Source: Sphingomonas sp. BK235
Lineage (GTDB): Bacteria > Pseudomonadota > Alphaproteobacteria > Sphingomonadales > Sphingomonadaceae
DNA length: 64,000 nt
Direction: 5' to 3'
Assembly (NCBI RefSeq): GCF_004345855.1
Contig: NZ_SLXN01000009.1
Span: 1-64,000 of the forward strand
In this document: positions 43,031-52,569 of the stretch, one piece after another
How the letters are laid out: the number at the start of each line of letters is the position of its first letter
How positions within the stretch are numbered: position 1 is the stretch's first letter
The notes under the pieces: generated by a model
What the model was told of the DNA's origin: nothing
Databases searched by the model: none
The model's input: the letters and a program-made list of their open reading frames with translations, nothing else
Program-made: the position numbers and the translations under genes

Positions 43031-45079
43031 CTAGCCCGCGGTGCCCGGCGGCAGCGTCGGAAAGGCGGTGATCCGCAGCTTGGGCGCGGCATAGGGCAGC
43101 AGCGTCACCGCGCGCCCCGGTCCGGTCGCGCGCGGGCGGGCGGGGGGCGGGGCGGCGGCGCCGTCGACCATCGGCCAGTCGCCGACCGGATAGGCCGCGG
43201 TCGACAGCACCACCGCCGGGCTGCGCCGCGAGAACGGCACCGGGCCGACCGCGCGCTCCACCCGCTCGATCGCGGCGCCGGGCGCGACCGCATAGGCCCA
43301 GTCGCTCGCGGGGCGCACCTCATAGTCCGCGGTGAGGCCGCGCTGGCGCCGGGTCGACCAGCGTTCCTCGACCGGCAGCGCGAAGACCAGCGCGCCGTCC
43401 TCGAAGCTGGTGGCGCCGTCCGCGCCGCGCACCGCGCGCGGGCGGCTGGCGAAGGCGAGCGTGACGCGGTCGCCGCGCCGCCAGACGCGCTCCAGCCGGA
43501 CGAAGCCGTCGGTCGCGGTGAGCGGCGTGTCGCGGCCGTTGACGGTCACCGTCGCGCGCTCGGCCCAGCCGGGCACGCGCAGCCGCAGCGGGAAGGCGAT
43601 CGGCCGCTCGGGCTCGAGCGTGATCGCGACCGTGTGGCGGAACGGATAATCGGTCTCCTGCCGCAGCGTGACGGGCACGTCGCGCACCCGCGTCGCGACG
43701 GTGCAGGGCGCGTAGAGCGTCGCCGCCAGCCCGCCGTCGGCCGAGGCCATCCACAGATGGGTGGTCAGCTTGGGCCAGCCCTGATGGAAATTGGCGGTGC
43801 AGCAGCCGAAATGCGGCTCCAGCCCGAACATGTTCGATTCCGGCCCGTTGGTGGTCCAGGGGCCGGGGCCGTGGACGCATTGCACCTGATTGGGCTGCTG
43901 ATCGTACTGGTGCGCCCACATGTCGTCGGTGAAGGTGGCGGGCAGCGCGTTATAGGCGAGCCGCTCGATCCGGTCGGCCAGCGCCGCATCGCCGGTGATC
44001 GCCAGCGCCTGTTCGAGCGAGTACATCGCCTCGACGATCGCGCACAGTTCCACGCCCTGGCTCGGGCTGCGCCCGGCGAGATGCTCGTCGGCCGAGTAGA
44101 TGCCGATCGGCAGCCCGTGATAGCGGTCGAGCGCGCCGAGCTGGCGCCGGAGCGCGGCGCGGTCCGCCGCGTCGCCCGACACCACCGACCAGACCGGCGA
44201 GACCTTGAGCGCCTGCGCGTTGTTGACGCCATGGACCGACAGCGCCGGGTCCTTCAACCCCTCGGGCACCTCACCGGGCACGTCGGGCCTGTCGAGACCG
44301 ATCGCCTGCTTGCTGGTCTTGGTGCGATAGGGATAATCGGCGAACAGCCCCTGCCAGTCATAGCCCTGCCGCTTGAGCAGCGCGGCGAGGTCGAGCAGCT
44401 TGGCGTCGCCGGTGCGATTGTACAGCCAGATCACCGAGACGACCTGGTCCTGCCAGCGGAACTTGCCCCAGTTCTTCAGCGGCCGCGCGGGCAGCGCCTC
44501 GAGCTGGTGCGCGAAATAGGCACTCATCAGCCGCAGCACGCGCGGGTCGCCGGTCAGCTCGTGATATTGGGTGAGCGCCTTGAGCATCACCATGCGCGGC
44601 CACCAATCGTCGTTGCTGGCGGGGCCGAACATGCCGTCGGGGCGCTGGCTCGCCAGCGTCCAGTCGACGAAGCGCTGCGCCTTGGCCTTGAGCGCGGGAT
44701 CGTCGAGCTGCCACGCCAGCGGCAGCAGCCCGTCGAGGAAATAGGGGCCGCGCTCCCAGCTCTCGCCGGTGCCGCCGAGCCAGCCGCTGTTGGCGCCGAC
44801 GTCGGGCCAGGTCTCGTCGAGCCGCCCGCCCATGCCGCGCGCCTGGATCTCGAGCTGGCGCCGCAGCCAGCCGGCGGGCCGGATCGCGCCGGTCGGCAGC
44901 GGCTGGAACGGCTGCGGCGCGAGCGGGGCGCGGTTCTGCGTCAGCGGTGCGGTCGCAGGCGCGGTCTTGGGCGCGGCTTTCGGTGCGGCGTGGAGCGGGG
45001 CGAGCGTCGCGACCCCGGCGAGCGCCGCGCTGGCGGTGCTGGCGCGGAGCAGCGCGCGGCGGCTGATCGAATGGGCCAT
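43031..45079 (-). CDS. GH127 family glycosidase (beta-L-arabinofuranosidase type)
   Basis: 682 residues; ribosome site GGAGG before ATG 45079. Tat-like signal (SRRALLRASTASAALAG). The DUF1680/GH127 catalytic domain has the Zn-Cys site: Glu344 and Cys346 (QGVELCAIVE) and Cys426-Cys427 (HFGCCTAN). They correspond to the Glu, Cys and Cys-Cys ligands of HypBA1, where one Cys is the nucleophile. Glu332 (SADEHL) is a candidate acid/base. C-terminal beta-sandwiches follow. It should trim beta-L-arabinofuranose or a related sugar in the periplasm. Third gene of the minus-strand operon after 47226 and 45103. Confidence 0.88.
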   Translation of the reverse strand: MAHSISRRALLRASTASAALAGVATLAPLHAAPKAAPKTAPATAPLTQNRAPLAPQPFQPLPTGAIRPAGWLRRQLEIQARGMGGRLDETWPDVGANSGWLGGTGESWERGPYFLDGLLPLAWQLDDPALKAKAQRFVDWTLASQRPDGMFGPASNDDWWPRMVMLKALTQYHELTGDPRVLRLMSAYFAHQLEALPARPLKNWGKFRWQDQVVSVIWLYNRTGDAKLLDLAALLKRQGYDWQGLFADYPYRTKTSKQAIGLDRPDVPGEVPEGLKDPALSVHGVNNAQALKVSPVWSVVSGDAADRAALRRQLGALDRYHGLPIGIYSADEHLAGRSPSQGVELCAIVEAMYSLEQALAITGDAALADRIERLAYNALPATFTDDMWAHQYDQQPNQVQCVHGPGPWTTNGPESNMFGLEPHFGCCTANFHQGWPKLTTHLWMASADGGLAATLYAPCTVATRVRDVPVTLRQETDYPFRHTVAITLEPERPIAFPLRLRVPGWAERATVTVNGRDTPLTATDGFVRLERVWRRGDRVTLAFASRPRAVRGADGATSFEDGALVFALPVEERWSTRRQRGLTADYEVRPASDWAYAVAPGAAIERVERAVGPVPFSRRSPAVVLSTAAYPVGDWPMVDGAAAPPPARPRATGPGRAVTLLPYAAPKLRITAFPTLPPGTAG

Positions 45080-45102
45080 GTCTGTCCTCCTCGCTGTCCG
45101 GC

Positions 45103-47193
45103 TCACTTGACGGCGCGCGCGGCCCATTTGCGCCACAGCGCCGGGTCGTCGAGCATCTTGATGTACACGCCGCCAACCACCGCGCGCGCCTGGAAGCCGA
45201 CCTGCGCGCCGTCGGTGGTCTCGTACCAGTCGCTCAGCGGCACCCGCGTCGGCGTCTCCTGCATGTAGCGGTGGAGCGGCTCGACCAGGCGCTCGAAGGT
45301 GGCGCGGTCGTCGGCCAGCGTCGCGCTCCACGTGATCCAGTCGAGCTTGGTATAGGTCTTGCGGCTGTCGAGCGGCAGGCCGTACTTGCCCTGATGGCGC
45401 TGGTAGAAGGCCAGCTCGCTGCGCCGGAGCGACGCGGGGAACAGCCCGCGGCCCAGCACCTTGTCCCACACGAGATTGTATTTCTGGCTCCACGTGCCGG
45501 GCTGGTCGAAGGCGAGCCGGGTATGATCGCCGTCCTGCGCCATCACCTGCCAGCGCGCCGCCATCTGCCTGGCAATGGTGCGATAGCGCGCCGCGTCCTG
45601 CTTCCGGCCGAGCAGCCGCGCCAGCTCGGCATAAGCGTCGAGCGCGCTGATCGCCTTGATCGACAGGTTGGTGTTGTGCGCGAGATGCCCGGCGAAATCG
45701 TCGGTGCTGAGCTGGTTGTCGGGGTCGAGCCCCTTGTCGCGGAGGAACTCGGCCCATTTCGTCAGCAGCGGCCAGTAGCGCCGGGCGACATCGGCGTTGC
45801 CCTGCACCTTGGCGAGCGCGCCGATCATCAGCAGCATGTTGCCGCTCTCCTCGACCGGCATCTGGTCGTCCTCGCTGCGCTCGCCGCCGCCATAGACCTG
45901 CCCGTTCGCCTGTGGATAGGTGCCGATGTCGTGCGGCGCGAACGGGAAGCGCCAGCGCGGCATCATGGAATAATCGAGGATCGGGCGCAGCTGCGCCTCG
46001 AGCAGGCGCGGGTTGAGCAGCAGGTAGAAGGGCGAGGTGGGATAGGTGATGTCCACCGTCGCGATGCAGCCGTTGCTGAAATTCTCCTTGGAGAAATAGA
46101 GCGGCGTGCCGTCGATGTCGGCGACCAGTTTGTGCGCCGCGAGCGTCTGGCGATAGGCCAGCACCGCCAGCTCGGCATAGGCACGGCCGCCGGCCTGTTC
46201 GAGATCGGCGGTGAGCTCGCGGTCGAAGGCGGCGGCGCGCTCGCGCAGCACCGGCTCGTCGCGCTCGGCGATCTGGAGCAGCTGCGCCATCGTCATGCCG
46301 TCGCGGCGCCAGTAAGCGGGGAGGCGGCGCTTGAAATATTCGATCGCGTCGATGTCGTCATAGGCGAGCATCGCGCGCCGCGTCACCGGCTCGGCGCCGA
46401 CGCTGCCGAGGTCGAAGCGCGCCGCCAGCAACGGGCGGTTCTGGTGCGCCAGCCGCGGCATGGCGAGATCGTCGGGCACCGGCGCGGCGCCGTCGCGGAA
46501 GGCGGCGCGCTCGCCCTCGCCGATCGTCGCGGTGGTGGTGCCGGGCTGCTGCGGCACCGCGAGCTGCGCCCAGCCCCAGTCGATCCGCACGTTGTCGCCG
46601 ACCTTCTGGAGCACCTGCTGCGAACTGGTGCCGACGCGCAGCACCGCCATGTCGCCGACGCGGCTGCTGCCCCATACCACCTGCTGCTGGTCGTCGTTGA
46701 CCGCGAGCTGCGCGCTGGCGTCGACATAGACCTGCACCGCGTGCGCGCGCCCGTCGGTCGAGCGCACCGTCCAGCTCAGATAGGTGACCGGGCGCGAGAC
46801 GAGGTCGAGGTCGTCGGGCAGCGCGGGCGAGAGGAAGGTGGCGGTGAGCCGCACCCCGCCGCCGTCGAACTCGTAGCTGGTGCGCGTCGGGGTGAGTTCG
46901 CGCGAGACCTGCGTCATCGCGTCGCCGCGCCCGCCGCCCATGAAGCGCAGCGCCTTGCCGTCGACGCGGACCCAGCCGCTGATCTGCTGCTCGCTCCCGG
47001 TCCAGTGCCGCGTCGGCGCGTCGTTGAGCCTGTCGGTCAGGCTCCACAGGCTGAGATACGGGTCGTGCGCCACCAGCGGCGTGGCGGGGGTGCGGACGGT
47101 GACCGGCGCCTGCGCGCGGAGCGGCGCGGTGAGCGGCAGCGCGACGAGGCAGCCGAGCGTGAGCGCGCGGGCGGCGAGACGGGTGGCGGGCAT
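45103..47193 (-). CDS. DUF4965/DUF5127 glutaminase A-like protein
   Basis: 696 residues. ATG at 47193 with site CAGGAG is preferred and gives a clean signal peptide (ALTLGCLVALPLTAPLRAQ); an upstream ATG at 47226 overlaps the receptor stop (TGATG). It matches the GtaA family in full: DUF4964/5127 beta region (about 30-290), then the (alpha/alpha)6 toroid DUF4965 (KLVADIDGTPLYFSKENFSNGCIATVDITYPTSPFYLLLNP) and DUF1793 (NLVWDKVLGRGLFP). Fungal members are called glutaminase A, but bacterial ones occur in glycan-utilisation loci and are probably glycosidases. Partners: GH127 and a receptor. Confidence 0.85.
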   Translation of the reverse strand: MPATRLAARALTLGCLVALPLTAPLRAQAPVTVRTPATPLVAHDPYLSLWSLTDRLNDAPTRHWTGSEQQISGWVRVDGKALRFMGGGRGDAMTQVSRELTPTRTSYEFDGGGVRLTATFLSPALPDDLDLVSRPVTYLSWTVRSTDGRAHAVQVYVDASAQLAVNDDQQQVVWGSSRVGDMAVLRVGTSSQQVLQKVGDNVRIDWGWAQLAVPQQPGTTTATIGEGERAAFRDGAAPVPDDLAMPRLAHQNRPLLAARFDLGSVGAEPVTRRAMLAYDDIDAIEYFKRRLPAYWRRDGMTMAQLLQIAERDEPVLRERAAAFDRELTADLEQAGGRAYAELAVLAYRQTLAAHKLVADIDGTPLYFSKENFSNGCIATVDITYPTSPFYLLLNPRLLEAQLRPILDYSMMPRWRFPFAPHDIGTYPQANGQVYGGGERSEDDQMPVEESGNMLLMIGALAKVQGNADVARRYWPLLTKWAEFLRDKGLDPDNQLSTDDFAGHLAHNTNLSIKAISALDAYAELARLLGRKQDAARYRTIARQMAARWQVMAQDGDHTRLAFDQPGTWSQKYNLVWDKVLGRGLFPASLRRSELAFYQRHQGKYGLPLDSRKTYTKLDWITWSATLADDRATFERLVEPLHRYMQETPTRVPLSDWYETTDGAQVGFQARAVVGGVYIKMLDDPALWRKWAARAVK

Positions 47194-47225
47194 CCTGGCT
47201 CCTGCGTGAGAATAAGGCGTCGCCA

Positions 47226-50003
47226 TCAGAAGCGGAAGCGCGCGCCGAGCGAGAAGGTCCGCGCCTCGTAGCGGATGTCGCGCGGGTAGCTCTGCGTGTC
47301 GCTGAAGTTGCGGACGTTCTGGAACGGCACCCCGGTCAGGTTGGTGGCGTCGAAGGTGAAGGTCAGGAACTCGACCGGGGTGAAGGCGGCGGAGAAGTCG
47401 AGCCGCTCGGTCGCGCGCGTATATTCGCCGGCGACCGCCGACTCGCTCTCGGTGTTGTTGTAGAAGTTCACCCAGTCGGTGCGGTAATTGTACGCGAGGC
47501 GCGCCGACACCGGCCCCTTCTCGTAGAGCAGGTTGGCGTTGTAGGTCCATTTCGAGGTGTTGGGCACGCGCACCAGCCGGCCCTGCTCGCCCAAGACCGT
47601 CGGCAGCGCCTGCTTGCCGTCGAGATAGGTGCCGTTGAGCTGGGTGCCGAAGCCGCTCAGCACGCCGGGCAGGAAGTCGAAGAAGGTGGTGAAGGCCAGC
47701 TCGACGCCCTGGATCCGCCCCTCGCCGGCATTCTCCGGGCGGGTCACCTGGATGTTGCCGAAGCCGGGGACCTGCTGGAACACCGTGTAGTTGCTGATGA
47801 AGCCCTTGAGGTCGCGGCGGAACACCGCGCCGGTCAGCGATCCGGTGCGGCTGAAATACCATTCCAGCGAGGCGTCGTAGTTCTTCGACTGGATCGGCTC
47901 GAGGTCGATGTTGCCGCTGCTGCCGTTATAATCGCCCAGGTTCACCGAGTCGCGCTGGAGCACGAAGGCGGGGTTGCTCTGGCCGAAGGTCGGGCGCGTG
48001 CGCGTCTCGGTGGCGGAGGCGCGGAACTGGAGCCGGTCGGTCAGCCGCGCGCGCAGGCTGACATTGGGCAGCACGTCGAGATAATTCTTGCGGTCGTCGG
48101 TGATGCGGATCTCGCCGTCGACCGAGCCCTGCCCGACCGTCTGGATCGTGGTGTTGACGACGCGCGCGCCGACCACGCCGTCGAGCGGGATGCCGCCGAG
48201 CTCGAAGCCGTAGTGGAGCTGGCCGTAGAAGGCGTAGGATTTCTCGTTGGCGGCGAATTGCGTGGTGTAGGGCGGCAGCGCCGGATCCCACAGCTCGGGG
48301 CGCTGGTCGGCGTTGCCGAGGTTGCTGATCCGCAGCCGGTCCTGCGCGAAGTCGCGCAGCGCCTCGATATTGTCGAACACGTCCTGGCCGTTGGGAGCAT
48401 ACCAGCGCCGCGTCGGCTGCGCGTCGCTGCCGCGGAAGCCTTCCTTGACCAGCCCGCCCATGCCGATCGGCGCGGCGGTGAGCGGCACGCGCTGCGCGCG
48501 GATGTTGGCGTAGCGCGTGCCGTCGGCGAAGCTGCTCTTGCGCGTGGTGTAGCGCGTGCCGACCTGGATCTTGTCGATCCCGTCGAGCTCGAAGTCGAGC
48601 TCGAGATCGTTGCGCCACTGCCAGCCCGAGCCGCGCCCCTCGCGCCGCCGGTCGAAGATGCCGCGGATGACGTAATTGTTCGGATCGGTCAGGTCGAAGC
48701 CGGGCAGCGCGAACTCGACGCCGCCATAGTCGCGGTCGATGTCGAAGCTGACGTCCGCGGTGGCCGGATCGCGCGCGGCGAAGTCGAAGCCGTAGTCGGT
48801 GAAATAATTGCGCGTGTCGGTATAGGCGAGATCGGTGCTGAAGCGGGCGTGCTCGCCCTTGATGCTGCCGCCGGCGGCGAACTGATAGGTGTTGGTGGTG
48901 CTGTGCGGCACGCCGCGGAACAGGTCGGTGCCGATCGATCCCTCGCCGCCCGAGCGGGTGAGGCTCTTGACCTTGCCCGGATCGTCCTCGTCGAGCACGA
49001 CGTTGCTGAAGGTCGGGTTGCCGTTGCGCAGCCGGATCGCCAGCTCGCTGTTCTCCTCGCGGCTGCGATAGCCCTGGTACAGCCCCTCGACGTACAGCTC
49101 GACATTGTCGGCGGGGCGCCATTGCAGCGAGCCGTTGACCGAGGGCCGCCAGCGCTTGCCGTTATTGTAGAAGATGCCGACCGACTCGGGGAGCTTGAAG
49201 TCGCGGCCGACGCCGGGCGTGGTGATGACCTGTTCGTCGACCGGCGTGTCGACGTCGCCGCTGTCCCAGCGCGCCGAGGTGAGATAATGCGTCTGCGTGT
49301 AGGAGACGTTGATCAGCGCGCCGAACTCGCCGATCGGCGTGTCGAACCGGTCGGTGACCAACAGGCTGCCCTGCGGATCGACCTCGCGGGCCTGATCGCC
49401 GTAGATGCCGCGGATCGACCCCGCGATCTCGAACCCGTCGAAGTCGAACGGCCGGCGCGAGCGCACGTTGACCAGCCCGGCGATGCCGCCCTCGACCAGG
49501 TCGGCGGTGGTCGACTTGTAGACCTCGAGCCCGGCGAGCGAGGCGGCGGGGAAGTCCTGGAACGCGACCTGGCGCCCCTCCGCGGTGTAGAGCTCGCGCC
49601 CGTTGAAGGTGGTGGTGACGTCGGGCAGGCCGCGCACCGAGACGCCATTGGCCTCGTCCTGCGAGCGCGACACCTGCACGCCGGTGATCCGCGCCAGCGC
49701 CTCGGCGGCATTGTTGTCGGGCAGCTTGCCGATGTCCTCGGCGACGACCGCGTCGAGGATCTGGTCGGAGTCGCGCTTGAGCGCCTGCGCGCCCTGGACG
49801 CTGCGGCGCAGGCCGGTGACGATGATGTCCTCGCCGCCGGCGGCAGGCGTGGTGGCGGGATCGGCCACCGCCGCGCCGGGGTCGCCCGAGGGCAGCGTGC
49901 CCGCGTCCGGCGGCGTGGCGGAGGCGTCCTGCGCGGTCGCGGGCGCCGTCCAGCCGAGCGCCATCGCCACCGCGAGCACCGACGCGGAGTCGCTAATTGT
50001 CAT
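47226..50003 (-). CDS. TonB-dependent receptor heading a GH127 operon
   Basis: 925 residues; ATG preceded by GGGAGAGGTCAC. Signal peptide (AMALGWTAPATAQ) with an acidic start. The TonB box is DIIVTGLRRS at about 59, followed by AVVAEDIGKLPDNNAAEALARITG and VRGLPDVTTTFNGREL, typical of the Xanthomonas/Caulobacter carbohydrate receptor group. Barrel ends LGARFRF. The next two genes encode glycan-processing enzymes, so it probably imports arabinose-containing oligosaccharides. It starts the operon; the promoter lies in 50004-50144. Confidence 0.9.
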   Translation of the reverse strand: MTISDSASVLAVAMALGWTAPATAQDASATPPDAGTLPSGDPGAAVADPATTPAAGGEDIIVTGLRRSVQGAQALKRDSDQILDAVVAEDIGKLPDNNAAEALARITGVQVSRSQDEANGVSVRGLPDVTTTFNGRELYTAEGRQVAFQDFPAASLAGLEVYKSTTADLVEGGIAGLVNVRSRRPFDFDGFEIAGSIRGIYGDQAREVDPQGSLLVTDRFDTPIGEFGALINVSYTQTHYLTSARWDSGDVDTPVDEQVITTPGVGRDFKLPESVGIFYNNGKRWRPSVNGSLQWRPADNVELYVEGLYQGYRSREENSELAIRLRNGNPTFSNVVLDEDDPGKVKSLTRSGGEGSIGTDLFRGVPHSTTNTYQFAAGGSIKGEHARFSTDLAYTDTRNYFTDYGFDFAARDPATADVSFDIDRDYGGVEFALPGFDLTDPNNYVIRGIFDRRREGRGSGWQWRNDLELDFELDGIDKIQVGTRYTTRKSSFADGTRYANIRAQRVPLTAAPIGMGGLVKEGFRGSDAQPTRRWYAPNGQDVFDNIEALRDFAQDRLRISNLGNADQRPELWDPALPPYTTQFAANEKSYAFYGQLHYGFELGGIPLDGVVGARVVNTTIQTVGQGSVDGEIRITDDRKNYLDVLPNVSLRARLTDRLQFRASATETRTRPTFGQSNPAFVLQRDSVNLGDYNGSSGNIDLEPIQSKNYDASLEWYFSRTGSLTGAVFRRDLKGFISNYTVFQQVPGFGNIQVTRPENAGEGRIQGVELAFTTFFDFLPGVLSGFGTQLNGTYLDGKQALPTVLGEQGRLVRVPNTSKWTYNANLLYEKGPVSARLAYNYRTDWVNFYNNTESESAVAGEYTRATERLDFSAAFTPVEFLTFTFDATNLTGVPFQNVRNFSDTQSYPRDIRYEARTFSLGARFRF

Positions 50004-50094
50004 GTGACCTCTCCCGTGGCCGCTTTTTTCAACGGCTTAGCCAGAGGGGTAGCGCGCGGGTTAAATAAAAGAAAGCATATAATCAGATAATTGT

Positions 50095-50106
50095 GTGAGC
50101 GTTCAC
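50095..50106. promoter_or_regulatory. Candidate operator GTGAGCGTTCAC
   Basis: Short palindrome GTGA-GCGT-TCAC in an AT-rich island (50061-50095) upstream of the GH127-operon receptor. The shape recalls LacI-type sites, but no LacI gene is in the window. Confidence 0.3.
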
Positions 50107-50144
50107 GCGGGCGGCGGGCCGGGCCGCGCGCCGCGTCGTCGCGC

Positions 50145-50783
50145 TCAGGCGTCGGGGTGAGGGGGCGGGCGGTCGGCGTCGTCCGCGTCCCGCGCGCGCA
50201 GCCCGTCGACCAGCAGCCCGACGATCCGCTGCGCCTGCGCGGGATCGGACACCGACAGGCACAGCTGCGCCGCGGCAAGGAGGAACTCGTCCGCGCCGAT
50301 GTCGCCGCGGATCGCGCCGCTCGCGGCGGCGCGGTCGAACAGGCGCCGGAACGCGGGCATCAGCCGCTCCTCGCGCCGCGCCGGCAGCGCGGCGAAGGCG
50401 GGGTCGCCCGAGTGAAGCGCCTTGGCCAGGCCCTGTTTGGTGATCGCCAGCGCGACGAAATGCCGCATCCACGCCGCCAGCGCCGCGAAGGGGGGCAGGC
50501 GGTCGTGCAGCGCATCGGCCTCGTCGGCGCAGGAATCGAGCTCCTGCCGGAACACCGCGGCGATCAGGTCGGGGCGGCGCGGGAAGTGGCGGTACAGCGT
50601 GCCGACGCCGACACCGGCGCGCTCGGCGATGTCGCGCACCGGCGCCTCCAGCCCGGCGACCGCGAACACCTCCTTGGCGGCGCGGAGCACCGCCCGCAGG
50701 TTGCGCTGCGCGTCCGCGCGGGCGGGCTTGGGGGAACGGGCGGGCTCGGCCACGCCCTCGCCTGATCCTGTGGCGCGCGTCAT
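50145..50783 (-). CDS. TetR-family regulator of the aldo/keto reductase
   Basis: 212 residues, ATG at 50783 (GTG just upstream also possible). TetR HTH: AVLRAAKEVFAVAGLEAPVRDIAERAGVGVGTLYRHFPRRPDLIAAVF (about 30-78), then a C-terminal ligand domain with the TetR_C_33/SBD-type QGLAKALHSGDPAF. Divergent from the aldo/keto reductase with two strong 20-bp operator copies between them, so repression of both genes is expected. Confidence 0.88.
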   Translation of the reverse strand: MTRATGSGEGVAEPARSPKPARADAQRNLRAVLRAAKEVFAVAGLEAPVRDIAERAGVGVGTLYRHFPRRPDLIAAVFRQELDSCADEADALHDRLPPFAALAAWMRHFVALAITKQGLAKALHSGDPAFAALPARREERLMPAFRRLFDRAAASGAIRGDIGADEFLLAAAQLCLSVSDPAQAQRIVGLLVDGLRARDADDADRPPPHPDA

Positions 50784-50798
50784 CACAAACCCCTTGAA

Positions 50799-50843
50799 AA
50801 GCGGAACGCGTTCCGCTTATAGAAAGCGGAGGATGTTCCGCTT
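50799..50843. promoter_or_regulatory. Two tandem TetR operators
   Basis: Site 1 (50799-50818) is a perfect 20-bp palindrome AAGCGGAACGCGTTCCGCTT. Site 2 (50824-50843) is AAGCGGAGGATGTTCCGCTT, keeping both outer arms. The centres are 25 bases apart. They fill the gap between the TetR start and the aldo/keto reductase promoter. Confidence 0.8.
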
Positions 50844-50896
50844 CATCGTCCTACCGCCCGCGATGCGGCCGGGCAAGGCAGCTACAGGAGATCGCG

Positions 50897-51883
50897 ATGC
50901 GCTATCGTTCCCTCGGCCGGACCGGGATCAAGGTCAGCCCCTACGCCCTCGGGGCGATGATGTTCGGCGCGATCGCCAATAGCGACGCCGAGGCCTGCAC
51001 GCGGATCATCCACAAGGCGCTGGACGCCGGGATCAACCTCATCGACACCGCGGATCGCTACAGCAACGGCGAGTCCGAGGAGATCGTCGGCCGCGCGCTC
51101 AAAGGCCGGCGCGACCATGTCGTGCTCGCGACCAAGTTCACCGCGCCGATGGGGGCCGACCCGAACCAGCAGGGCGGATCGCGCCGCTGGATCGTCCGCG
51201 CGGTGGAGGACTCGCTGCGGCGGCTGGGGACCGATCATATCGACCTCTATCAGGTCCATCGCCTGCCCGACGACGTCGACGTCGAGGAGATCCTGTCGAC
51301 GCTGACCGACCTGACGCGCGCGGGCAAGATCCGCGCCTTCGGCGCTTCGACCGTGCCCGCCTCCGACATCGTCGCGGCGCAGGTCGTATCCGAGCGCCGC
51401 GGGCTCGCGCGCTTCCGCACCGAGCAGCCGCCCTATTCGATCCTCAGCCGGTCGATCGAGCGCGAGGTGCTGCCGGTCTGCGAGCGTTACGGCATGGGGG
51501 TGCTGGCGTGGAGCCCGCTCGCCAAGGGGATGCTCACCGGCAAGTACCGCCGCGGGGCGGCGACGCCGGACACGCTGCGCGCGCGCTATTTCCCCAGCGC
51601 GATGTCGGACGCGGCCAGCCTCGACGCGGTCGAACGACTCCTCCCTCTGGCGGAGAGCGCGGGCCTGTCGCTGATGCACATGGCGCTCGCCTTCGTGGTG
51701 GCGCATCCCGCCGTGTCCGCGGCGCTGATCGGCCCGCGCACGGAGGCGCAGCTCGACGGCATCGACGCGATCGTGCCGCCGGGGGTCGATGTCGCGCCGC
51801 TGGAAGGGTCGGCCTATGTCCCGCCCGCGCTGGCGCACGCGTCGCTGCGCCGCCGCGCGCCCGACGATCGCGCCGCCGCCTGA
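50897..51883 (+). CDS. Aldo/keto reductase
   Basis: 328 residues; ribosome site AGGAG 6 bases before ATG. AKR (TIM-barrel) signature: LGAMMFG, INLIDTADRYSNGESEEIVG with catalytic Asp/Tyr, VLATKFTAPMG with Lys, and the His in IDLYQVHRLP; NADP-binding GPRTEAQL near the end. Similar to the YajO/Tas and AKR11-12 groups that reduce aldehydes and ketones. Under the divergent TetR. Its last 70 bases overlap the end of the convergent sigma-factor frame. Confidence 0.9.
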   Translation: MRYRSLGRTGIKVSPYALGAMMFGAIANSDAEACTRIIHKALDAGINLIDTADRYSNGESEEIVGRALKGRRDHVVLATKFTAPMGADPNQQGGSRRWIVRAVEDSLRRLGTDHIDLYQVHRLPDDVDVEEILSTLTDLTRAGKIRAFGASTVPASDIVAAQVVSERRGLARFRTEQPPYSILSRSIEREVLPVCERYGMGVLAWSPLAKGMLTGKYRRGAATPDTLRARYFPSAMSDAASLDAVERLLPLAESAGLSLMHMALAFVVAHPAVSAALIGPRTEAQLDGIDAIVPPGVDVAPLEGSAYVPPALAHASLRRRAPDDRAAA

Positions 51884-52410
51884 GGGTCGGCGCGGCGAGC
51901 GCGCGGTTCATCGCGCCGGTCCGCCCGCCCGCTCGCCTCGGGGACGCGCGCGCTGAGCCCGGTCATCGCCCGCACCAGATGCTTCTTCACCGCCTCGAGG
52001 CTCAGGCCCAGCTCCGCCGCGATCTCGGCGCGGGACAGGCCGTCGACATGGCGGCGCACGAAGACGGTACGGCGCAGCGGCGGCATCGCGGCGAGCGCGC
52101 GCTCGAAGCGCGCCAGCCGCTGGCGACCGTCGAGCCATTCGTCGGGCAGCGGCAGCGCGCAGGCGAGGTCGAGGTCGACCGGCTCATGGACGTGGCGTGC
52201 GCGCTGCGCCTGGCGGTAGATCACCGAGTCCGCCACGCGGAAGGCGTAGGCGAGCGGCCGGTCGATCCGCTGCCGGCGGTTGCGCTCGATCACGCGCAGC
52301 AGGGTCTCCTGTACCACGTCGCCGGCGCGGTCGGGGTCGCGCACGCGGCGTCGCGCATAAGCGACGAGCCGCGGATGCGCGGCGACGAGCATGGCGCCGA
52401 CATCGCTCAT
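51814..52410 (-). CDS. ECF sigma factor (FecI-like), no FecR partner
   Basis: 198 residues from ATG at 52410. Sigma region 2 (AYARRRVRDPDRAGDVVQETLLRVIER, about 15-60) and region 4 (ALAAMPPLRRTVFVRRHVDGLSRAEIAAELGLSLEAVKKHLVRAM, about 103-148) are clear. The last 40 or so residues are Arg/Ala-rich and overlap the 3' end of the aldo/keto reductase gene on the other strand, so the true functional end may be earlier. A FecR-type anti-sigma gene is missing nearby; a TonB receptor without an STN domain lies just upstream on the same strand. Confidence 0.83.
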   Translation of the reverse strand: MSDVGAMLVAAHPRLVAYARRRVRDPDRAGDVVQETLLRVIERNRRQRIDRPLAYAFRVADSVIYRQAQRARHVHEPVDLDLACALPLPDEWLDGRQRLARFERALAAMPPLRRTVFVRRHVDGLSRAEIAAELGLSLEAVKKHLVRAMTGLSARVPEASGRADRRDEPRARRADPQAAARSSGARRRSDACASAGGT

Positions 52411-52569
52411 CGCGACGCGGCGCGTCCGGTGCGATCCGTCGCGCCCGGTCGGTGGAACGGCGCAGGCGGCAGGCGGCAACCCATATCGTAACGAGCCCGG
52501 AACGATCGAGGTCGCCGCCATAGAGCGCGGCGGGGACGCGCGGCAAGCCGGCCCCGCCGCCGCGCTGGC

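Noticed and set aside
50076..50083. TATAAT-like sequence on the plus strand upstream of the GH127-operon receptor
   Set aside because: It points the wrong way: the gene on the right (50145-50783) is on the minus strand and none starts on the plus strand until 50897.
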